A stretch of 64,000 bases of DNA. Origin: Timema cristinae (Eukaryota; Arthropoda; Insecta; Phasmatodea; Timematidae). The position numbers and the translations under genes were made by a program. Positions 1 through 11,037 of the stretch are shown piece by piece. The stretch lies in NCBI GenBank assembly GCA_039000515.1, contig JBCFYV010000935.1, positions 59,496,346-59,560,345 on the forward strand, in the 5' to 3' direction. Below the pieces are notes generated by a model. That model saw only the letters and a program-made list of their open reading frames with translations, had not been told where the DNA came from and made no database searches. Each line of letters begins with the position of its first letter. Position 1 is the stretch's first letter.

Positions 1-1008
1 TGCTCCTCCTGTCAGGCCTCATCCTGAACGTTATGTCCGCGAAGAGCAGGAAGACCAAGAAGAAGGAATCCCGGCAGGAGGAGCCCCATCAGGACAACGT
101 CTGTGACATTCAGACGGAGCTACACGTCTACTGCTACTGTGACTCGCAGGAGCCTGGTAGCGCCCTTGACTCCACTTGTTGGATCCTTAAAGGGGAGAAC
201 CCAGAAGACGACGTCTGGGAGCTCTTCAAGACTCAACCAAACCTCAAGAAACTCAGGGTCAACAGTCGCCCCGATGGTAGACTCAGGTTCGTCCCGACGC
301 GGGCCTTGACCCACCTCCCGAACCTGACGTCCTTAGACATCAAGTACGCGAGTATCTCCGTCCTACCCTCGTTCGCTTTCGCCAACCTCTCCTCCTTGGA
401 GGAGCTTTCTCTCTCCCGAAACTCCATCGTGGGTCTGGAACCTCACTCCGTCGCGAATCTTCTCAGCGTGAAAGAGATCAACCTGGACGAAAACAGGATT
501 TCGGAGATCAAACGGGATGTCTTCTACGGGATGCCGGTCCTGGCGAAGCTGTACCTCTCCAAAAACAACCTGACCGTCATACAGGAAAGGGCGTTCATCA
601 AGCTGCGGTATCTGAAAGATCTGGACCTCTGCGAGAATCAGCTGACGCAGATCTCCAGGGAGACGTTCGCCGGGTTGGATTACCTGACCCGGCTCGACCT
701 CCATCAGAATCACATCGCCTTACTGGAAGACCACGTTTTCTCAGAGCTTCACAACGTGGAGGATATCGACCTGGATACGAACGAGCTGAAGTTCATCAGT
801 AACCGGGCGTTCTACAGACTGGACAAGCTGGCGAGGCTCTCGATGGCTGAAAACAAGCTGACTGTGCTTGGTCAGTCCGTGTTTGAGAGGACACCTAGCC
901 TCCTGCACCTAGACTTGCGGGACAACCACCTCCAAACCCTGGTCTCCGAGACGATCGAACCCATCATGGACAACCTGAAGCAGCCCGCCACTTACTTTTA
1001 CCTGGACG
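1..1008 (+). CDS. Con: Connectin-like leucine-rich-repeat protein, internal/5' exon (partial)
   Basis: Open reading frame running in from the left edge (first full codon at 3) to a GTGAGT splice donor at 1009; the last glycine codon is split after its first base (phase 1). Counting from the Met at 33, residues 1-20 are basic and charged, a cysteine cluster follows (C24, C34, C36, C49; motif YCYCD), then tandem 24-residue LRRs of the form xxLxxLxLxxNxLxxIxxxxFxxL from about residue 96 to 315. The usual C-terminal cysteine cap (NPxxCDC-like) is missing because it would begin in the next exon. Codons 3-32 upstream of Met33 are in frame and read LLLSGLILNV, resembling the core of a signal peptide, so the true start is probably off the left edge. 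Connectin is an arthropod GPI-anchored homophilic adhesion protein of muscles and motor neurons; the match is from my memory of the YCYCD...CW N-terminus and the PIMDNLK stretch before the C-cap. Any other extracellular LRR protein remains possible. The exon is much more GC-rich than its flank. Confidence 0.62.
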
Positions 1009-1014
1009 GTGAGT
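1009..1014 (+). promoter_or_regulatory. 5' splice donor (GTGAGT)
   Basis: GTGAGT directly follows ...CTGGACG. Reading through it gives only eight more codons before a TAA at 1032-1034, and the LRR domain would lack its C-terminal cap. This is therefore read as an exon end, not the end of the protein. No matching acceptor followed by LRR-cap coding sequence was found downstream in the window. Confidence 0.8.
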
Positions 1015-1034
1015 ATTTCTTAATCGACCTTTAA

Positions 1035-1760
1035 ATTCTTTGTTTATCCTAAAGTTTAATTCATCCGTTCGCTTCAAATTTAGAGCATAGTGCTCGAGTG
1101 TAGTAACAATCCACGCTAGCGGATATGTATATTTACCCATGATTGCAACAAATTATAAAAAGCTGACTACCGAAATTCTCTATTTTCTAGTGCATAGAGA
1201 GATATTTATGATAAATATTACAATAAATGTTTTCAAACCATTGTATTGTATCGCTAAATAAATATAAACGGAACATAGAAGCACACATGATTCCAATTTA
1301 ACGAGTTATTAGAAATAATGTCCCCAAAAGTAGATGTAGCTCTCTGCTAGTATATCGCTTTGTAAGTGCATGCACACTGATTGGGTTGGTTGATTTTGAA
1401 ATTTGATTGGTTCTCCCAAGATGATGATGTCTCGCACAACAACAAAAAAGCTGAAATTATTTCAAGTCGCGCCGTTGAGGGCCGAAATCTTGTGATTGGT
1501 TTATATATAACTCATTACGTTATTGCTTATTTTTTGAGGGAGGGAGGGGGCGAACGCGTGAACGAATCCACAATAATCTTGTTTTTCTGTCTCAAGCAGT
1601 CAACAGTCGACTAATTCACACCATTACTTAAAAATGAAATCGCAACAGTACAATGTCCTTATGGGGACTAGTGAAATGTTCTCATTCAATAACAATTTGA
1701 ACACCCCAACCCCCTTTCCTCAAAACATTTTCAAATTAGTGTGTAGCCAAGGCTTGTGTA
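1035..1760. other. Intronic sequence, no feature recognised
   Basis: AT-rich non-coding DNA following the splice donor. Short open frames occur but have no recognisable domains or codon bias. A purine-rich GAGGGAGGGAGGGGG run lies near 1538. Confidence 0.6.
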
Positions 1761-1771
1761 AATTTACAGTA

Positions 1772-2043
1772 GTAATAATAATAATATTTAGCACCGCGTC
1801 TTACTACCCGTTCGGGCTATACGCTTTAAGTACTAATTACGTTAATGGATTTAGGAATTGGGAAGGTTGAATTAGAGGAAGTTAACCCGAATTTGCGTGG
1901 AGGGAGAGTGGAAAACCATTTAGTGAACAACCCCCCCTCTCCCCCAGTTTACCCTACCGAGATTCGAACCTTGATCTCCCCGTCCTCAGCAGTCGAGCTC
2001 AACACGACTAGCGCGTTAGCCAACTACGCCACCGAGGCGGGGG
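1772..2043 (-). mobile_element. SINE-A, full length, tRNA-derived
   Basis: Read on the minus strand: a tRNA-like head with A box TGGCGTAGTTGG and B box GGTTCGAATCT, a body with CCACGCAAAT, then the tail GCGTATAgCCCGAACGGGTA and an (AAT)n end. A perfect 11-bp target duplication AATTTACAGTA flanks it (1761-1771 and 2044-2054), confirming retroposition. Confidence 0.92.
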
Positions 2044-2054
2044 AATTTACAGTA

Positions 2055-3080
2055 CACCTCTTAAAAAATGACTCAGCAGATTATTTAGTAATTATTTTTT
2101 TAAATACTCTGAAAGTTAATTTTTTTTAACAATAAAAAAATAATAAACTTTCTAGAAACAATTAGGAAACGGATGAAGTGGAGTTTTTCCTCAATCAGAG
2201 CTACATAAAAACTACTTCAGTTTTCAAATCATCATTTTTAATTTTTATGTCATGATACTGAAACTTTATCTATGCATCGTATGGGGCTTATATGAAAAAC
2301 GAAACACTTAAAAGGATTACGGGTTTCTGGTATAATCTGCTGACTCTTTTTACTCCAGTTAGGTTAGGACGTAAACAAAAGCATACAAAAAACCAGCAAA
2401 AATGGTAAATCTCTATAAACATAGGCAGTCAAAAAAAATGTGAGAACAAAATTATATTTTTAATATCATACCAAAATATATTTTTTAAACAACGAACACT
2501 TAAAAAAAGTAATGACCTAAAAAATAACAAGTTTTTTATTAGAAAAGCCACTACTTAATAAACAATAAAATACAACTTAATTTGAGGGAGTTTAGTTTAT
2601 TTGGTCTGTACGGTACGTAATTTTAAAACCATATTTAATAAAGCATAAAAAGTATGACGTGAAGTATTTATATACTACTATCAAGAATAATTTTTTATTT
2701 ACTAAACAAAAAAATCGCAACCGTTAACACTTGTTATATTATTCATACTGTGCAATAAACCAGATGGTTATCCAACTGTTCGATATAACTCCATCAAAAT
2801 AACGTTCTTTTTAAAAATAAAAATAAATAAAGTAATAAACATTAACTTCCCAGGCTGGTATTTACATAGGAATGTACCCAGCTCACCCTCAGTTAACTTT
2901 AATTATTCGCTCATAAGATGCTCATAAAAGTATGATGGAGGCCATAGGCATAAAATTATACGTACACCACGTCACAATATATTGGGCTAGGCCCCTGGAT
3001 ATTATTTAAGAGCGACATGGCAAAAATATTTTTTTTAAACACGTCCTCTAATATCTACTAATGGAATTGTAGGAGGAGGG
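2055..3080. other. AT-rich non-coding stretch, nothing recognised
   Basis: Very AT-rich DNA with many homopolymer A/T runs. No coding potential, no repeat shared with the rest of the window was noticed. Confidence 0.55.
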
Positions 3081-3095
3081 TGAATTTTATATAAA

Positions 3096-3246
3096 TTATT
3101 ATTAGCACCGCGTCTTACTATCCGTTCGGGTTATACGCACTTACGCTAAAGTGTAATGGTAGGGTGATTGTGAGATGAAATGAAGGACCTACAGTTTAAC
3201 GTGGGATCCGAACCACGGTGGAGGCCTGCATTCCTCACATTCACAA
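3096..3246 (-). mobile_element. SINE-B, 5'-truncated copy
   Basis: Carries the shared SINE tail plus the SINE-B body (CACGGTGGAGGC, CATTCACAAG) but lacks the tRNA head. A perfect 14-bp duplication GAATTTTATATAAA lies at 3082-3095 and 3247-3260. A truncated copy with intact duplication is the signature of incomplete target-primed reverse transcription. Confidence 0.9.
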
Positions 3247-3315
3247 GAATTTTATATAAAAATTTATATTTTGTTAGCGGTATATAGCGCACACTTTGGA
3301 ACCGACACTAATTAC

Positions 3316-3442
3316 AAGACTTTCAAACTCCAGAAAAGACACAACACCAAATCCCCGGTCGTTAATTCATCACTGTGAAAGGGGAAACCGACATTTCACC
3401 GATGATAAATGTATTAGCCATGACGGGAATTGAACTAGGGAC
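3316..3442 (-). mobile_element. SINE-D fragment (tRNA-derived)
   Basis: Shares with 11988-12178 and 58300-58510 the segments AGACACAACACC, AATTCATCACTGTGA, CACATTTCACC-like and a degenerate B box (GGGAATTGAACTAGGGAC on plus). The head is decayed. Confidence 0.65.
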
Positions 3443-3600
3443 GCTTAGAAAATTAAGTCATGTTTCACTATACGCATTTACAAACCACGCTAATGTGATA
3501 GGTATATTGAAACTACAGTATAATTCAGAGGAATTAATTCAAATTTGCGTGGAGGGAGAATGGAAAACCACCCTCGGTATACTGGGCTACAGGTACTGTG
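3443..3600 (-). mobile_element. SINE-C fragment, old
   Basis: Contains ATACGCATTTACAAA...CGCTAATGTGATAGG and ATTTGCGTGGAGGGAGAATGG, the body of the A/C SINE family read backwards, abutting the SINE-D fragment. The head is missing or unrecognisable. Confidence 0.6.
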
Positions 3601-3945
3601 AGGCCCTCTCCAGTAATATTTTCAAAAGGAATGAAAAAAAAAATCAAGACAAATAGTAAATTTATTTTACAAGACTACCCAAAATTAAAATTAAAACATT
3701 GAATAGTTGAACCCTTTTTTTAATAGATTGTTGAGGGAGTTTGTTCAAAACAGTGATAGCCCTCATGTTATGAAAAATGTGTCATCCAATGATTTCTGAT
3801 AGTTTACCTCTTAAAACTACAAGTGGTTTTTATACTGTCAAAACACAAAGGATGGATAATATCGAGGCATTTTATTTATTTCTTATAGCTAAGTCTACGG
3901 ATTTCATAAAAGTTCAAAGATGAATATATATTCTTCCTAATATGG
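3601..3945. other. Non-coding, nothing recognised
   Basis: AT-rich DNA between SINE remnants; no shared repeat, gene or RNA seen. Confidence 0.5.
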
Positions 3946-4000
3946 CCTTGTCGGTACACCCAGTCGTGATTCGAACTCAGATCACCTCGTCATCGGCAAA
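3946..4000 (-). mobile_element. SINE-C head fragment
   Basis: CGGTACACCCAGTCGTGATTCGAACTC and GATCACCTCGTCATCGGCA-type sequence is the B-box half of a SINE-C head on the minus strand, cut off by the adjoining MITE-H fragment. Confidence 0.55.
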
Positions 4001-4061
4001 TTTTCAAAGCTGTCAGCTGTGAGCTGTCATTCAGCACCAAAGAAGCCATGAGGCTACTGTA
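4001..4061. mobile_element. MITE-H fragment (one terminal arm)
   Basis: TTTTCAAAGCTGTCAGCTGT... to AGAAGCCATGAGGCTACTG|TA matches the right arm of the full MITE-H copies at 45060, 48963 and 61397. The left arm is absent. Confidence 0.75.
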
Positions 4062-4135
4062 GAAAACCTCCAGGTATAGCCTGGGCAACGCTTTGTGCCC
4101 ACAGAGCGGCTAATAGTCCACACACCCGGCGATGG

Positions 4136-4151
4136 GTGGGGGGGGGGGGGG
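4136..4151. repeat. Poly-G tract
   Basis: A run of more than ten G residues, one of several G/C homopolymers in the window. Confidence 0.8.
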
Positions 4152-4855
4152 AGAAGAAGATCGCATTTCATCAAAGCGCATGCATAAAAAAGTGTCTAGA
4201 TACAAATTTAGTCAAATTCGTTAGAAGTTATATCGATAAAATGGATTTTTCCCTTTTCGCCCTTGTCCTTAAGTTTAGGGCTAGATATCTGATTCCAAAA
4301 ACTCCTTGGGGAAACCTTAAGAAACCCTAAATACAAAGTCTCACCTATAACGGTAAAATGGTTTCGTCTCTAGGCCAGAGATACAAACTGACGACATCGC
4401 AAAAAACACCTTTTCGATTTCAGTCAATGGGTCATATAACGTTGATATCCATCAAAATCTAATTCAGGTTGTTTTTGTTTGTTTTTTACGCCCACAATAC
4501 TTTCTATAGCTCGCGGGGTCACGAGAAAATGATAAGCTGTTTGAATGTTGTTCATAAACATTGTAATACCGTATATTTTTGAAGACTAAAAAAAAAAAAA
4601 CATTTTGAAACAGTAAATGGCAAACTCAAACAACTTGAAAATAATTGGATTTTAAAATAAATGGTGCTTATTAAAATAAAGACAGACAAATTCGCTTTTC
4701 TCGAGTCTTTTGTTTTTGTTATTGTTAACATCCCGTCTTCTTCGGTCTCTCAAACAATCCATGTATTGAACGGACTATTTCATTTGACCTCCAGTTTTAG
4801 AAAATACAAACCTTTTTTTATCGGCAAACATTCATATAATTTTACTATATATTTG

Positions 4856-5101
4856 AGCACCACAGCTTACTACCCGCTCGGTTTATACGCTTATGTACTA
4901 TTATGCTAATGTGTTAGAGATAAGGAAGGTTGACCTTTAGAGGATGTGTCTCCGCATTTGCGTGGAGGACAGTGGAAAACCATTTAGGAAAAGTCACCTT
5001 CAGAATGCTCGGCCGGGATTCGAATTCTGATCTCCTCGTCATTGGCAGTCCAGTCTGTTGCGAGAGTGCTGCCTTAAACCATGCAGCCACTAAAGCTGGT
5101 T
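4856..5101 (-). mobile_element. SINE-C, near full length
   Basis: Minus strand: head with GGCTGCATGGTTTAAGGCAG-like A-box region and B box (ATTCGAATCC-type), body CCACGCAAATGCGG, tail with TATAAACCGAGCGGGTAGTAAGC. The long variable arm of the head resembles a class II (Leu/Ser-type) tRNA. Diverged, no clear target duplication. Confidence 0.8.
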
Positions 5102-5512
5102 ATCATATTATAAGTATTATTTTATAGCTATTGTTAACCGATAATCGGTTGCGGCTAAAAAGTGTTTTCGTTTAATAGCTCATCTCATGTAATTTGAATT
5201 TTAACATTTTAATACCTAGGGAGTACTATTTTCAAATCTTGACACACAGTCTATTGTGAGACTGACGTCTAACGTTCATTCTCTATTAATATAATGTATC
5301 ATTGGATATAATATTAATTTGTTTTCTATCTAACTTGATATCAAGGAGAAATATCAACTTCTAATCCAAAGAGAAAGTATAGGAGAGATTTCAACTTGAA
5401 ATTCAAAGAGAAATCTAAAGACTGAAGTAACGATAAAAATATGACAAATGATTTCTTAATAATAATGTTCTACTGTTCACAGAACTGCTATTGTATATCT
5501 ATCTATTTATTA

Positions 5513-5779
5513 TTAGCACTGCGTCTTACTACCCGTTCGGATTATACGCACTTACGCTAATGTGTAATGGTAGTGTGATTGTAAGATGAAATGGAGGACC
5601 TACAGTTTAACGTGGAATCCGAACCACGGTGGAGGCCTGGCATTCCCCACATTCACAAGATGTCTTGTCAGAGGTGAAGGAAGGGTTTGGTAATCAGATA
5701 AATCTGTGCCGGTACCGAGGATTGAACCCCGGCCGCCAGCACAGAAGTCTGACACCTTACCCTAGACCACCGGGTCACC
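5513..5779 (-). mobile_element. SINE-B, near full length
   Basis: Complete tail, body and tRNA-like head (GGTCTAGGGTAAGG, GGGTTCAATCC on the minus strand). A possible duplication TATCTATC occurs at 5496-5503 and 5786-5793 but does not abut the head exactly. Confidence 0.9.
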
Positions 5780-5889
5780 CAGTATTATCTATCAAAAGTG
5801 ACAGTTGCAGATCACATAGCTTGACGTATGAATAGGTGAAAGAACTATTAATTTTCGGCAAGTCTTCTCCGTTACTGTCAAAAGTTTTT

Positions 5890-6078
5890 TTTTGTCTATC
5901 GCCTATTACCACACACTCAAGCTACCCGCACATTTGCACTAAGTGGACAGGGCTAAGGAACGTAGAATTTAGAAGCAATGTACCCACATTTGCGTGGAGG
6001 GAAAGAAAGTAAACCCATTTAGAGGAAACCTCCCTCGGTACACCCATCCGGGATTCAAGCCACGACCTTCCCATAACT
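5890..6078 (-). mobile_element. SINE-C, degenerate
   Basis: Contains CTACCCGCACATTTGCACTAA (tail side), ACATTTGCGTGGAGGGAAAG (body) and GGGATTCAAGCCACGACCTTC (B box), all on the minus strand. Confidence 0.6.
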
Positions 6079-6164
6079 ATAAAAAAAACTATATGAGACA
6101 CGCTATTGTCAGCGCTTTCACAGGCGCAGGCCTGCAAGCAAGTTATTTATTCTATTGGTATCTG

Positions 6165-6432
6165 CATAGTTTCTCGCGTGGTCTAAGACGTCTGCTTCGC
6201 AGTAGATTGAACCGTATATAATGGGGAGATCGAGGTTCGAATCTTGGTTGGGTGAACTGGGAGTGGGGGGTTGGAGGGAGGGTGTTCCTAAATGGTTTTC
6301 CACTCTCTCTCTCTCTACATAAATTCAGATACACTTCTTGTAAATTAATCTTTCATCATCATCTAACACATTAGTGTAATTAGTACAAATGCGTATAACC
6401 CGAACGAGTAGTAAGTAATACACGGTATAATC
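6165..6432 (+). mobile_element. SINE-C, near full length
   Basis: Head CGCGTGGTCTAAGACG, B box GAGGTTCGAATCTTGG, body GGTTTTCCACTCTCTC, tail GCGTATAACCCGAACGAGTA then GTAAG. An internal CT dinucleotide run is expanded. Confidence 0.82.
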
Positions 6433-6755
6433 ACAGTATAGTTACTAACCTGACGTCAGGCGATCATAAATGAAGAAATAGTGAGAGAGAGAGAGACTAT
6501 CCATGGGAATAACACTCCCCACCCTTGAAACAATCTCGACTACCCACCCTCAGCACAACGGTCAGACTCACCCTCCCACCCTCAGGGTAGAAGCGCGGAA
6601 CATACCAGTACGAAAATTACCATCACAAAGTTTGGTCGTCATGGTAAGAGGTTTTGTCTACGTGAACGCAACTAAATTTTCGGGTCACAGGCGTAGCAAA
6701 CACCAACTTCTGTCGCTCAGACCAACTAGAGAATATTGTCTAGGCCCAGGGGGAC
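6433..6755. other. Unassigned, mixed composition
   Basis: Includes a short (GA)n run at 6483-6496 and a relatively GC-rich segment leading into the minisatellite. An open frame here has no recognisable domain. Confidence 0.4.
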
Positions 6756-7171
6756 ACGCGACAGCTAGACCACGCTCTGTGTCATAGTGGTAAGTGACAA
6801 CTAGACCGCGTCCTGTGTCATAGTGGTAAGTGACAACTAGACCGCGTCCTGTGTCATAGTGGTAAGTGACAACTAGACCGCGTCCTGTGTCATAGTGGTA
6901 AGTGACAACTAGACCGCGTCCTGTGTCATAGTGGTAAGTGACAACTAGACCGCGTCCTGTGTCATAGTGGTAAGTGACAACTAGACCGCGTCCTGTGTCA
7001 TAGTGGCCAGTGACAACTAGACCGCGTCCTGTGTCATAGTGGTAAGTGACAATAGACCGCGTCCTGTGTCATAGTGGTAAGTGACAACTATACCGCGTCC
7101 TGTGTCATAGTGGCCAAGTGACAGCTAGACCGAGTCCTGTGTTATAGTGGTCAAGTGACGGCTATACCACG
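6756..7171. repeat. Minisatellite, 36-bp unit
   Basis: About eleven tandem units of a 36-bp sequence containing GTCATAGTGGTAAGTGACAA and CTAGACCGCGTCCTGT. Central units are nearly identical; the last two are diverged (GGCCAAGTGACAGC) towards the neighbouring 53-bp array. Confidence 0.95.
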
Positions 7172-7194
7172 CGTTGTTTCAACCCTGTGTTACT

Positions 7195-8507
7195 TTACAG
7201 CCTGAGTCCTTGTGGCCATGTGACATTTCAACCACATTAGTAACGCTTTGGCCTGAGTCCTTGTGGTTATGTGACATCTCACCACAATTAGTAACGCTTT
7301 GGCCCTGAGTCTCGTGGCCATGTGACATTTCAACCACATTTAGTAACGCTTGGCCTGAGTATCGTGGCCATGTGACATCTCAACCACATTTGTACGCTTT
7401 GGCCCTGAGTCCTTGTGGCCATGTGACATCTCAACCACATTTAGTAACGCTCTGGCCCTGAGTCCTTGTGGCCATGTGACATCTCAACCACATTTAGTAA
7501 CGCTCTGGCCCTGAGTCCTTGTGGCCATATGACATCTCAACCACATTTAGTAACGCTTTGGCCCTGAGTCCTTGTGGCCAATGTGACATCTCAACCACAT
7601 TTAGTAACGCTTTGGCCCTGAGTCCTTGTGGTTATGTGACATCTTAACCACATTTAGTAACGCTTTGTGGCCATGTGACATCTCATCCACATTTAGTAAC
7701 GCTTGGCCCGAGTCTGTGGCATGTGACATCTCAACCACATTTAGTAACGCTCTCGGCCATGTGACATCTCAACCATTAGTAACGCTTGTCCTGAGTCCTG
7801 TGGCCATGTGACATCTCAACCACATTTAGTAACGCTTTGGCCCTGAGTCCTTGTGGCCATGTGACATCTCAACCACATTTAGTAACGCTTTGGCCCTGAG
7901 TCCTTGTGGCCATGTGACATCTCAACCACATTTAGTAACGCTTTGGCCCTGAGTCTTGTGGCCATGTGACATCTCAACCACATTTAGTAACGCTTTGGTC
8001 CCTGAGTCTTCGTGGCCATGTGACATCTCAACCACATTTAGTAACGCTTTGGCCCTGAGTCTTGTGGCCATGTGACATTCAACCACATTTAGTAACGCTT
8101 TGGCCCGAGTCTGTGGTATGTGACATCTCAACCACAATTAGTAACGCTTTGGCCCGAGTCATCGTGGCCATGTGACATCTCAACCAATTTAGTAACGCTT
8201 TGGCCCTGAGTCTCGTGACCATGTGACATCTCAACCACAATTAGTAACGCTTGGCCCTGAGTCCTTGTGGCCATGTGACATTTCAACCACATTTAGTAAC
8301 GCTTTGGCCCTGAGTCCTTGTGGTTATGTGACATCTCAACCACAATTAGTAACGCTTTGGCTCCGAGTCCTTGTGGCCATGTGACATCTCAACCACATTT
8401 AGTAACGCTTTGACCCTGAGTATGGCCATGTGACATCTTAGCAACATTTTATAATTATTTGACCTTGAGTCATTGTGGCCATGTGATATCTCAGCCCTTT
8501 TTTGTAA
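7195..8507. repeat. Minisatellite, about 53-bp unit
   Basis: About 25 units containing GAGTCCTTGTGGCCATGTGA, CATCTCAACCACATTTAGTA and ACGCTTTGGCCCT. Many have 1-5 bp indels and a few (7660-7800) are shortened to about 38-48 bp. The core is recognisably related to the adjacent 36-bp unit. Confidence 0.95.
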
Positions 8508-9350
8508 CCTTCCATCCTTGCGTTAACGTTCACGTATCTATACATTAAGTCATGTGATTTTCAGCTGTCACTTTTAATACATCTACATTTTATCATTATC
8601 CATAAAATAACGCTAATAATAAAGTATAATGTAGTAAATGTTGACAAAAAAAAAGTGCTTTCATTTTCTAAGACTTAGCTCCAATCATATTTCTACTATT
8701 GATGTAGCAACCCCCAAACAATGTTTCAAAAGGGGTTGCGACTCACGACAGAACTTTTTAGGATAAATGAGAAATGTTTCATTGGTTTTGAATCCTTAGA
8801 CCTGCCATTTTCACAATAAATACCGCAAAGTGAGAATATTTTACTTCAAAAAGGTTGTGTAATTAAAAGGGCTGTATGGTAGAACACTGAGGCGTTTAGA
8901 AATCCCACGTTACTTAATAAATTATTTGATATGTTTTAGTAAAAGGTTTAAATTTTTACTAAAATGTCTTTTTTAATATCAACGAGGATTTACGCGAAAA
9001 TATGAATTCATAAGATTAAATAAAAAGATTATAAATTTAGATCAAGCTTTCCTGTACCAAATAAAATCATGTTTTGATTGGGTCACAACAAAAATTGTTA
9101 AATATAATGTATGTTTTTTAGTGTTTTATGTAAGTTAACATACCTTTTTTTTATAAACAATCTAAACTTTTTTAACTGGTCAGAACCTTCACCTACGTGG
9201 TTTTTTTTTTAAATATCATACCACTTCATAAATAATCTCAGAGTTTTTAAACGTTTGTAGCTATTCCATGGGCGTATAAATAAAACTTCGAGCTAGAATA
9301 TATGTTTTAGGTTGGTAGTACACGTGCACCTCAGCGAGCTGCGTTCATAT
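8508..9350. other. AT-rich non-coding stretch
   Basis: No repeat, gene or RNA recognised. Confidence 0.5.
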
Positions 9351-9355
9351 TTTTT

Positions 9356-9596
9356 CTAGCACCGTGTCTTACTACTCGTTCTAGCTATACGCTTATTTAC
9401 TTATCGCGCTAATAGCTTTAGGAATTAAGAGGGCTATATTTAGGAATTTGCGTAGAGGGAGAGTAGAAAACCATTTGGTAAAAAAAAAACCACCTCAGTA
9501 CACATGACCGGGATTCGAACCTTGATTTCCCCGTACTCGGCAGTCTAGTCTACTGCAAGAGTAGTGCGTGAGACCACGCGGCCCACCGAAGTGGAT
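9356..9596 (-). mobile_element. SINE-C, near full length
   Basis: Tail AGCACCGTGTCTTACTACTCG, body AATTTGCGTAGAGGGAGAG, B box GGGATTCGAACCTTGAT and head ACCACGCGG on plus, i.e. a minus-strand element. An A10 run interrupts the body. Confidence 0.82.
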
Positions 9597-9894
9597 TACG
9601 TCGATGTTGATGAAATACAAGAAGGCAGGTTTTGACACACAAAAAGAGGGCTAAGCCGTTCTCTAGCAGGCTGCAAATATCTCACAATAATCCGGGTCCT
9701 TTGTTATAACTTGCAATAGCCGGGATAATGACCATTATAATACAGTCCACGTCAGAATGAAACACATTGATACAGCGGCGACAAGAGAAAACGATTCACG
9801 TAATTCGGTGTTACACAAAATGGTGTACCGCGGCGACGAACTAGGTGTGCCGCGTCTCTGAAGAACTTGAATGAATTTGTTACGATTGACGGAT

Positions 9895-10097
9895 ACAATG
9901 GCCAGTTTCATAGTCAATTTAGTACGCCTCAAGTGCGGCGCTACACTAAGTACATGACAACACCTACCTAACCAGAATGGAATGGGCCATTTCCTATGCG
10001 AGAACGGCCCATTCATTCTTGTTAGGTAGGTGCGTCATGTACTTAGTGTAGCGCCGCACTTGAGGCGTACTAAATTTGACTATGAAATGGCCATTGT
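9895..10097. repeat. Near-perfect long hairpin (about 93-bp arms)
   Basis: Arm 9895-9988 (from ACAATGGCC) is repeated inverted at 10005-10097 (to GGCCATTGT) with only a few mismatches and one-base indels; the loop is about 16 bp around TTTCCTATGCGAGAAC. Arms include TTAGTACGCCTCAAGTGCGG and CTACACTAAGTACATGAC. No target duplication recognised and no second copy in the window. It may be a palindromic MITE or a hairpin-RNA locus. Confidence 0.9.
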
Positions 10098-10227
10098 CTC
10101 TTACCTGGCGGCACTTACGACACGTCACTGCTGGAAATTAGGGTTATATTCCGAAGGACTGTATCTGGGCTGTTCTCCCCCCTTCCCCCCGTCCTTTCTT
10201 TAGCTAGAATTAATACTTTTCATAGCA

Positions 10228-10300
10228 AAGACTATCCAACCCCGTGGTGTGGTCAATGCACGAGTCTAGGGGTCCTGGGTTCGACTCCAAGTGGGTATTG
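10228..10300 (+). mobile_element. tRNA-like SINE head fragment
   Basis: CCCCGTGGTGTGGTCAATGC followed by CCTGGGTTCGACTCCAAG looks like A and B boxes at tRNA spacing. It is not a functional tRNA (acceptor arms do not pair). The family is not assigned. Confidence 0.4.
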
Positions 10301-10357
10301 TTTTTACCGGAAGGGGAACTACCCTAACGGTCACCAGTTTGATTAGTTAGGTTTAGA

Positions 10358-10466
10358 CTAATCTACCCGCATTTGCTTGGAAGGAGAGTGAAAAACAATT
10401 TAGGAAAAAAACCTTCATTAGACCCAACCAGGATTCTAACCCCGATCTCCCCGTGATCAGCAGCAC
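10358..10466 (-). mobile_element. SINE-C fragment
   Basis: TACCCGCATTTGCTTGGAAGG, GGATTCTAACCCCGATCTCC and CGTGATCAGCAG are the SINE-C body and B-box half, minus strand. Confidence 0.65.
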
Positions 10467-11037
10467 ACCCACGATTCACTATCGGCCTCTTCCCTTTTAG
10501 ATTGATCCGAGAGACAGTATAATCACAGTATCGTGCGAACAAAACTATTTTGTTGTTGTTTATTTTCTTATATTCCCTCAACGGAACCTTTCTTTATATT
10601 GTTACAAATTGTGAGGATCTCTCCCGGCCTGGTGGGCTTCTATCTATCGCTCCGCCACCCCACCCCCCCACCCCCCTGTATTCTACCCTCCTTTTCTTTT
10701 AAACTTAGTGAGTTGGTAGCAATGTATCCGGGATCAAAATCCTCTCCCATTTCTCTTCTATTGTTGTGTTATAAATCCAAGTTGACGAAGTGATGTGTAG
10801 GGGAGGTCGGAGGTAAAACTACTCTGGTTTCAGTGAGTGAATCCCCTCTGAATTGCAAGAGGAAGGGGAAGGGAGAGGAGGAGGGAGGGTGCTACAAGGC
10901 GTGGAGCAACGAATATCGGATCTCGTGGAATTTATATCGATTAAAATTGTTTTTAATTTTACTTTGTTCATTTTTAAAGTTTATTATACTCTTTTAATCT
11001 AATAATTGTGATTACTATCATTATTGCATTATTAAAG

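Noticed and set aside
4225..4410. Dispersed repeat shared with 16440-16580
   Set aside because: Similarity limited to short phrases (GGTAAAATG, TCTAGGCC, GAGATA); too weak to annotate without alignment.
6756..8507. CRISPR-like array
   Set aside because: There are no unique spacers: whole units repeat head to tail. The surrounding DNA is eukaryotic.
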